Assembly: GCA_944381365.1 (NCBI GenBank)
Contig: CALWKW010000002.1
Coordinates: 128,318 to 192,317, forward strand
Length of the DNA: 64,000 nt
Direction of reading: 5' to 3'
DNA from: an uncultured Christensenellaceae bacterium
Lineage (GTDB): Bacteria; Bacillota; Clostridia; Christensenellales; UBA3700
Under the pieces are notes generated by a model that ran no database searches, was not told the DNA's origin, and saw nothing but the letters and a program-made list of their open reading frames with translations. Made by a program: the position numbers and the translations under genes. Positions within the stretch are counted from its first letter, which is position 1; each line of letters starts with the position of its first letter. Positions 60,734-64,000 of the stretch are shown here, in pieces.

Positions 60734-61354
60734 TTAACCGTTTTGCTTTACAACAACGATGTTACCCTTAGCACCGGGGATAGCACCCTTGATGAAGAGA
60801 AGATTACGTGCGGTATCGACTTTAGCAACCGTAAGATTCTTAACCGTAACCTTTTCATTACCCCATTGACCGGACATTTTCTTGTTCTTGAATACTCTTG
60901 AGGGAGAAGAACAAGCACCCATAGAACCTACACCTCTGTGGTAACCGGAACCGTGTGCCATAGGACCGCAATGGTGATTCCATCTCTTTACTGCACCGGT
61001 GAAACCGTGTCCCTTTGAAGTACCGCTTACATCTACCAAAGAGCCTTCAGCGAACTGCTCGCATGTCAACTCTTGTCCTACTTCGTAAGCTGCTACATCT
61101 GTCTTGAATTCTCTCAAAACTCTTCTGGGAGCAACACCTGCTTTCTTGTAATGACCCTTCATAGGCTTATTGACATTCTTTTCTTTGATGTCACCAAAGG
61201 CGATTTGGAGTGCCTCATAGCCGTCTTTGTCAAGGGTTTTCTTCTGCACTACGGGACAAGGTCCTGCGAGAACTATCGTTACGGGAATAACTGTACCGTC
61301 TTGTGCAAAAATTTGACTCATTGCCAACTTCTTTCCAATGATTGCTTTATTCAT
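60734..61354 (-). CDS. rplC: Ribosomal protein L3
   Basis: A 206-residue protein: KAIIGKKLAMSQIFAQDG and the central loop WNHHCGPMAHGSGYHRGVGSMG reaching the catalytic centre (shown in part: GPMAHGSGYHR). Confidence 0.98.
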   Translation of the reverse strand: MNKAIIGKKLAMSQIFAQDGTVIPVTIVLAGPCPVVQKKTLDKDGYEALQIAFGDIKEKNVNKPMKGHYKKAGVAPRRVLREFKTDVAAYEVGQELTCEQFAEGSLVDVSGTSKGHGFTGAVKRWNHHCGPMAHGSGYHRGVGSMGACSSPSRVFKNKKMSGQWGNEKVTVKNLTVAKVDTARNLLFIKGAIPGAKGNIVVVKQNG

Positions 61355-61422
61355 AGATAAAGTTCACCTCCTGTAATATTTCGCAAAATCGCTTTCGCAA
61401 TTTTATTTGTTGTCTTGATTAA

Positions 61423-61731
61423 TTAAAGTTTGATTTGAATATCTACACCTGCGGGCAAATCGAGTTTCATAAGAGCGTCAACTGCTTTGCTGGTAGGATT
61501 TACGATATCGATAAGTCTCTTGTGAGTACGAAGTTCGAACTGCTCTCTGGAGTCCTTATACTTGTGTACTGCACGAAGGATAGTGACTACTTCCTTTTCT
61601 GTGGGAAGGGGAATAGGTCCTGAAACCTGTACGCCGCTTCTCTTTGCTGTCTCAACGATCTTATCTGCTGCGAGGTCGATAAGGTTGTGATCATAAGCTC
61701 TAAGTCTGATTCTGATTGTTTGTCCTGCCAT
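61423..61731 (-). CDS. rpsJ: Ribosomal protein S10
   Basis: A 102-residue head protein and antitermination partner of Nus[21 protein letters not shown] and [16 protein letters not shown]. First gene of the S10-spc-alpha cluster; AAGGAG precedes it. Confidence 0.98.
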   Translation of the reverse strand: MAGQTIRIRLRAYDHNLIDLAADKIVETAKRSGVQVSGPIPLPTEKEVVTILRAVHKYKDSREQFELRTHKRLIDIVNPTSKAVDALMKLDLPAGVDIQIKL

Positions 61732-61946
61732 TTTTGTTTCTCCTTTTTCCTAACTTATTTTTTATTACACACCGCCGTGTGTTCCACCCTTGCCAATTTT
61801 TAAAAGGCCGCAGAAAGCCTTTTTGTTAGTCGCCCGATTGTCGGACTCTTGTCCACGGAAGTTCTCTATATAATATAGTAACCTCCCGCTTCATCCCTAT
61901 TGGCACGAGCATAAAAAATATTACATTATTAGCAAAAAAAGGGCAA
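61732..61946 (-). promoter_or_regulatory. S10 operon promoter and structured leader
   Basis: On the minus strand: TTGCCC (61941-61946), a 17-bp spacer and TAATAT (61918-61923), then a ~180-nt GC-richer leader. Within it are GGGATGAAGCGGGAGGTTAC, GTGGACAAGAGTCCGAC (a GGAC/GTCC hairpin) and the hairpin ACACAC-GGC-GGTGTGT. Intact leaders of this kind suggest feedback control of the ribosomal operon; the ligand is not deducible. Confidence 0.65.
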
Positions 61947-62251
61947 GCATTTGAAAATACTAAATTGTAAAATTTATGTAAAATCTTAAAATTATTGTCA
62001 TTTGAGCAGTTTTTTGTCTGAAAATATCGCTTTTCATTCTCTCTCTATCATCAAACAGACATGCAAAACTTATATAAAAGATATAAAATAATATTGATAT
62101 CGTATTCGATATAATATAATGCTCGATATACTCCTATCTCCATAAAGATAAGAATATATTTATCTTCCTTGACAAAATAATTATATCATAATATTGAATT
62201 TTATAAAAGGATATACTTTATAAATTAAATAATAAATAAAAAAATTTATTT
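61947..62251. other. AT-rich gap upstream of the S10 promoter
   Basis: About 300 bases of extreme AT content with partial palindromes (GATATCGTATTCGATATAAT, AGATAAGAATATATTTATCT). Nothing I can call as a gene or a convincing promoter. Confidence 0.5.
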
Positions 62252-62395
62252 TAGCCGATACAAATCGCTTTATAAGGTGTAGTATAGTCAGAAAACCTTA
62301 AAGAAGTCCCTTCATCTTTTTTAAGGCAAAGATCCGATACCCCCGTGGAAAAGGATATGCTTTCGGACATATCCTTTTCTATATGAATATATATT
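62252..62395. other. Compact structured island of unknown role
   Basis: A 140-base GC-richer island in AT-rich DNA. CCTTAAAGAAG pairs with CTTTTTTAAGG, and AAAAGGATATG pairs with CATATCCTTTT in a strong hairpin (62354-62383) followed by CTAT. CCGATAC occurs twice. It could be a small RNA or riboswitch remnant; no promoter with both boxes was found and no known riboswitch core was recognised. Confidence 0.35.
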
Positions 62396-62528
62396 GATAT
62401 TTTTTATTTTGTAATTTTCTTAAAAGGGTATTACAGCTCTTATTCATTATAGAAAGAATGTTTTTCTTTGCATAATTATTATCGCTATAATATATTATAA
62501 TTTATATATAAAATATTTTATCAATAGT

Positions 62529-62567
62529 AATATATACAATTTACCTAAGGCTTAAATTGTATATATT
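62529..62567. repeat. 39-bp perfect hairpin repeat, copy C
   Basis: Arms AATATATACAATTTA (62529-62543) and its exact complement (62553-62567) flank CCTAAGGCT, the same geometry as the copies at 31892 and 36396. Confidence 0.85.
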
Positions 62568-62600
62568 AGACTCTCTTCGTGCGTGCATGCGTATATACGC

Positions 62601-62638
62601 AAAAGACGACTCATTTTACGAGTCGTCTTTTAATTTTA
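62601..62638. terminator. Terminator-like hairpin between repeats
   Basis: AAAAGACGACTC (62601-62612) pairs perfectly with GAGTCGTCTTTT (62620-62631), followed by TAATTTT. It lies downstream of the DUF1858 gene on the minus strand, beyond a dispersed repeat. Confidence 0.8.
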
Positions 62639-62651
62639 ATAAAACTTTTAA

Positions 62652-62774
62652 GCCCTTGGAGATTAGTGCAGAGTTGCGATTTTGAAGAGAGTTCGCGAAC
62701 GGAGCGTACTTTCCGTACGTGACTGAGCACAACTGCTCGCACTAAATTGCAAATATGTGCTGATATACAAGGGC
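62652..62774. repeat. Dispersed intergenic repeat, copy C, with inverted ends
   Basis: A 123-bp unit. GCCCTTGG... at one end and ...CAAGGGC at the other form an imperfect inverted repeat of ~31 bases: 23 Watson-Crick matches, 4 wobble-type differences and 4 mismatches. The middle holds GGAGCGTACTTTCCGTACGT, related to the cores of copies B1 and B2. It ends seven bases from the DUF1858 stop codon. Confidence 0.75.
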
Positions 62775-62781
62775 ACCATTA

Positions 62782-62988
62782 TTATTCTTCTCCAGCCACT
62801 TCGTTGAGTTTTTTTACAAGCTCATCTACATCAACGCCGTGCACCATAGCTGCCTCTTCGATTGTTTCGCCTCTTGCCATTGCACAACCAAAACAGTGCA
62901 TTCCTATGCTGAGCAAAGTTTCTGCGATAGCTTCTGCATTCTTATGCTGAAGTGCTTCTGCGATAAGCATGTCTTTTGTTATTGCCAT
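62782..62988 (-). CDS. DUF1858 (hybrid-cluster-associated redox disulfide) protein
   Basis: A 68-residue protein: TKDMLIAEALQHKNAEAIAETLLSIGMHCFGCAMARGETIEEAA. The CFGC pair and surrounding helices define DUF1858, found alone or attached to hybrid-cluster and other redox enzymes; a role in thiol redox is suspected but unproven. GGAGG precedes the start. A repeat lies directly behind the stop. Confidence 0.9.
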   Translation of the reverse strand: MAITKDMLIAEALQHKNAEAIAETLLSIGMHCFGCAMARGETIEEAAMVHGVDVDELVKKLNEVAGEE

Positions 62989-63053
62989 ATTATATGCCTC
63001 CTATAATCTTTTCGTATGTATTATAAACCATTATTGACATTTTGGCTATTATT

Positions 63054-64000
63054 TTACATAAAATATTTGATATAAATCCACACTGCCAAAGCCACAACCG
63101 CTCCAACCGCCAATACAATCGCCGATATCTTGAAAGGCGACTTGGGATATTTTCCTATAATCTTGCCCGTGCGTCCGTTGGCTATACAGCCGTATGTCTT
63201 TTTTTGGTACTTATAGCTGAATACCCATATCGGCACCAAAATGTATTTGTAGGTAATGTCATTGTATGAATTGTTCATATTGACATAATCCACTACATCC
63301 GCATTGTATCTGGATATTATCATCTGCTTGATGACTGAGTCCATTATGACTACTGCATCGGAAAAACTCTCATCCAAGCTCCTGTCATATCTTTCTGCCG
63401 AATATCCGCTTATGAATTGATTGTGATAACTCGATGCATTGTCTGTATCGAATCCGCCAAGCTTGCTCAAAGTTTTTTGGTCTATGCTCTTGCTGGCTTC
63501 TACCTGAACATCATTGAAAAAATTGGATATTACACCGCTGTCGAGATACCAACGGGTACGAGTCTCCGTGCGTCTGTTTTTTCCCGTGCCTACCGTGACG
63601 GTATAATGCTTGCCGTATCTTATGGTATAAGTGCCGTTGCACATACTGTCAAAAGTAAATACAGGTATATAAACTCCCTGACTAGGCTGTTTGCTAGCTT
63701 CCTTTTTAAGCTTGAAGGGTGCAAGATGTTTGCCTTTGAGCCATTTTTTATAATATACATGCACATCTTCTTTGCTTATTCTGAACGGAAGAATGCCGTT
63801 TGGCTGAAGTCCGGGGATTTCATCAAGCTCGACTATATTCGATGCCCCGCAAAAAGGACATTTTGCCGCTGTCTCGTATTGAGAAAGCATTGTTACCGCC
63901 CCGCATGAACGGCATCTTATGCTTTTTACTCCCTGCCAAGCTATAAACTGATTTTCTACATTCTGATGATACGGCAGCTCTTTTGCATCTTCCACAGCTT
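63054..64000 (-). CDS. Zinc-ribbon membrane protein, 5' end outside window
   Basis: The frame is open through the window edge, so the N-terminus is missing. Visible are a zinc ribbon (CRSCG...CPFCG near the visible start) that follows conserved KELPYHQNVENQFIAWQGVKS, a large beta-rich domain with GVYIPVFTFDSMCNGTY and a C-terminal membrane helix (ISAIVLAVGAVVALAVW). It resembles TFIIB-type zinc-ribbon proteins of Firmicutes, which usually carry another zinc finger at the true N-terminus. The function is unknown; membrane-bound with cytoplasmic zinc fingers is likely. A GTG at 63995 is a possible but improbable start. Confidence 0.8.
   Translation of the reverse strand, partial: AVEDAKELPYHQNVENQFIAWQGVKSIRCRSCGAVTMLSQYETAAKCPFCGASNIVELDEIPGLQPNGILPFRISKEDVHVYYKKWLKGKHLAPFKLKKEASKQPSQGVYIPVFTFDSMCNGTYTIRYGKHYTVTVGTGKNRRTETRTRWYLDSGVISNFFNDVQVEASKSIDQKTLSKLGGFDTDNASSYHNQFISGYSAERYDRSLDESFSDAVVIMDSVIKQMIISRYNADVVDYVNMNNSYNDITYKYILVPIWVFSYKYQKKTYGCIANGRTGKIIGKYPKSPFKISAIVLAVGAVVALAVWIYIKYFM

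Noticed and set aside
62252..62395. 6S RNA, SRP RNA or a known riboswitch
   Set aside because: No end-to-end rod pairing, no SRP domain IV motif and no recognised riboswitch core.

Overview
This window looks like the chromosome of a low-GC Gram-positive bacterium, probably an uncultured gut-type Clostridia (Bacillota). The evidence is a complete clostridial S10-spc-alpha ribosomal operon with a KOW-domain gene between map and infA, a zinc-type S14, TTGACA/TATAAT promoters, GGAGG ribosome binding sites and many U-tract terminators. Intergenic DNA is very AT-rich. Genus level cannot be read from the sequence.

Layout. (1) 1-6181: mobile DNA of higher GC. It starts with a cut-off ABC ATPase and an AbrB regulator. 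Then come a gene-free ~490-nt transcription unit with its own promoter and terminator, a MobV-type oriT, a MobV relaxase, two small genes, a large serine recombinase and a second recombinase lacking its catalytic domain. It resembles the Tn4451 group of mobilizable elements, and its right end truncates a leucine-rich-repeat lipoprotein gene. (2) 7.5-16.3 kb, minus strand: an operon of divergent glutamine synthetase, ANTAR regulator, carA, a carB::dapF fusion, and pyrG. (3) 16.6-20.7 kb, plus strand: type III glutamine synthetase and an ammonium channel with a fused PII domain, each preceded by an intrinsic-terminator hairpin. (4) 20.8-31.8 kb: purF, a DUF1919 gene, a short alaS, a fused ABC exporter, a lipoprotein, an MFS carrier and a hypothetical protein. 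(5) 32.0-36.3 kb: metG-tatD-radical SAM-rsmA. (6) 36.3-45.7 kb: a repeat-rich gap, cytidine deaminase, a protein with an RNA-polymerase-alpha-CTD-like domain plus WG repeats, an anchored secreted protein, leuCDB, an XRE regulator with divergent partner, acpP, a phosphopantetheinyl transferase and a hydrolase. (7) 45.8-61.9 kb, minus strand: rpsJ through rplQ. (8) 61.9-64 kb: S10 leader, another repeat module, a DUF1858 gene and a cut-off zinc-ribbon membrane protein.

The nitrogen block is the most coherent system. Ammonium uptake (Amt-PII), a canonical GSIII and a UMP/CTP/arginine-precursor operon lie back to back around an ANTAR-type RNA-binding antiterminator. Within it CarA has lost key glutaminase residues, the type I GS-like protein has lost a metal-binding Glu and an active-site Arg, and CarB is fused to diaminopimelate epimerase. 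This fits ammonia-dependent carbamoyl phosphate synthesis, which is an inference.

Other standouts are the large putative structured RNA on the mobile element, three copies of a 39-bp perfect hairpin (15-bp arms, 9-nt centre) whose arms co-vary, a family of ~120-190 bp dispersed repeats lying against stop codons, and two genes predicted to be transcribed without a leader.
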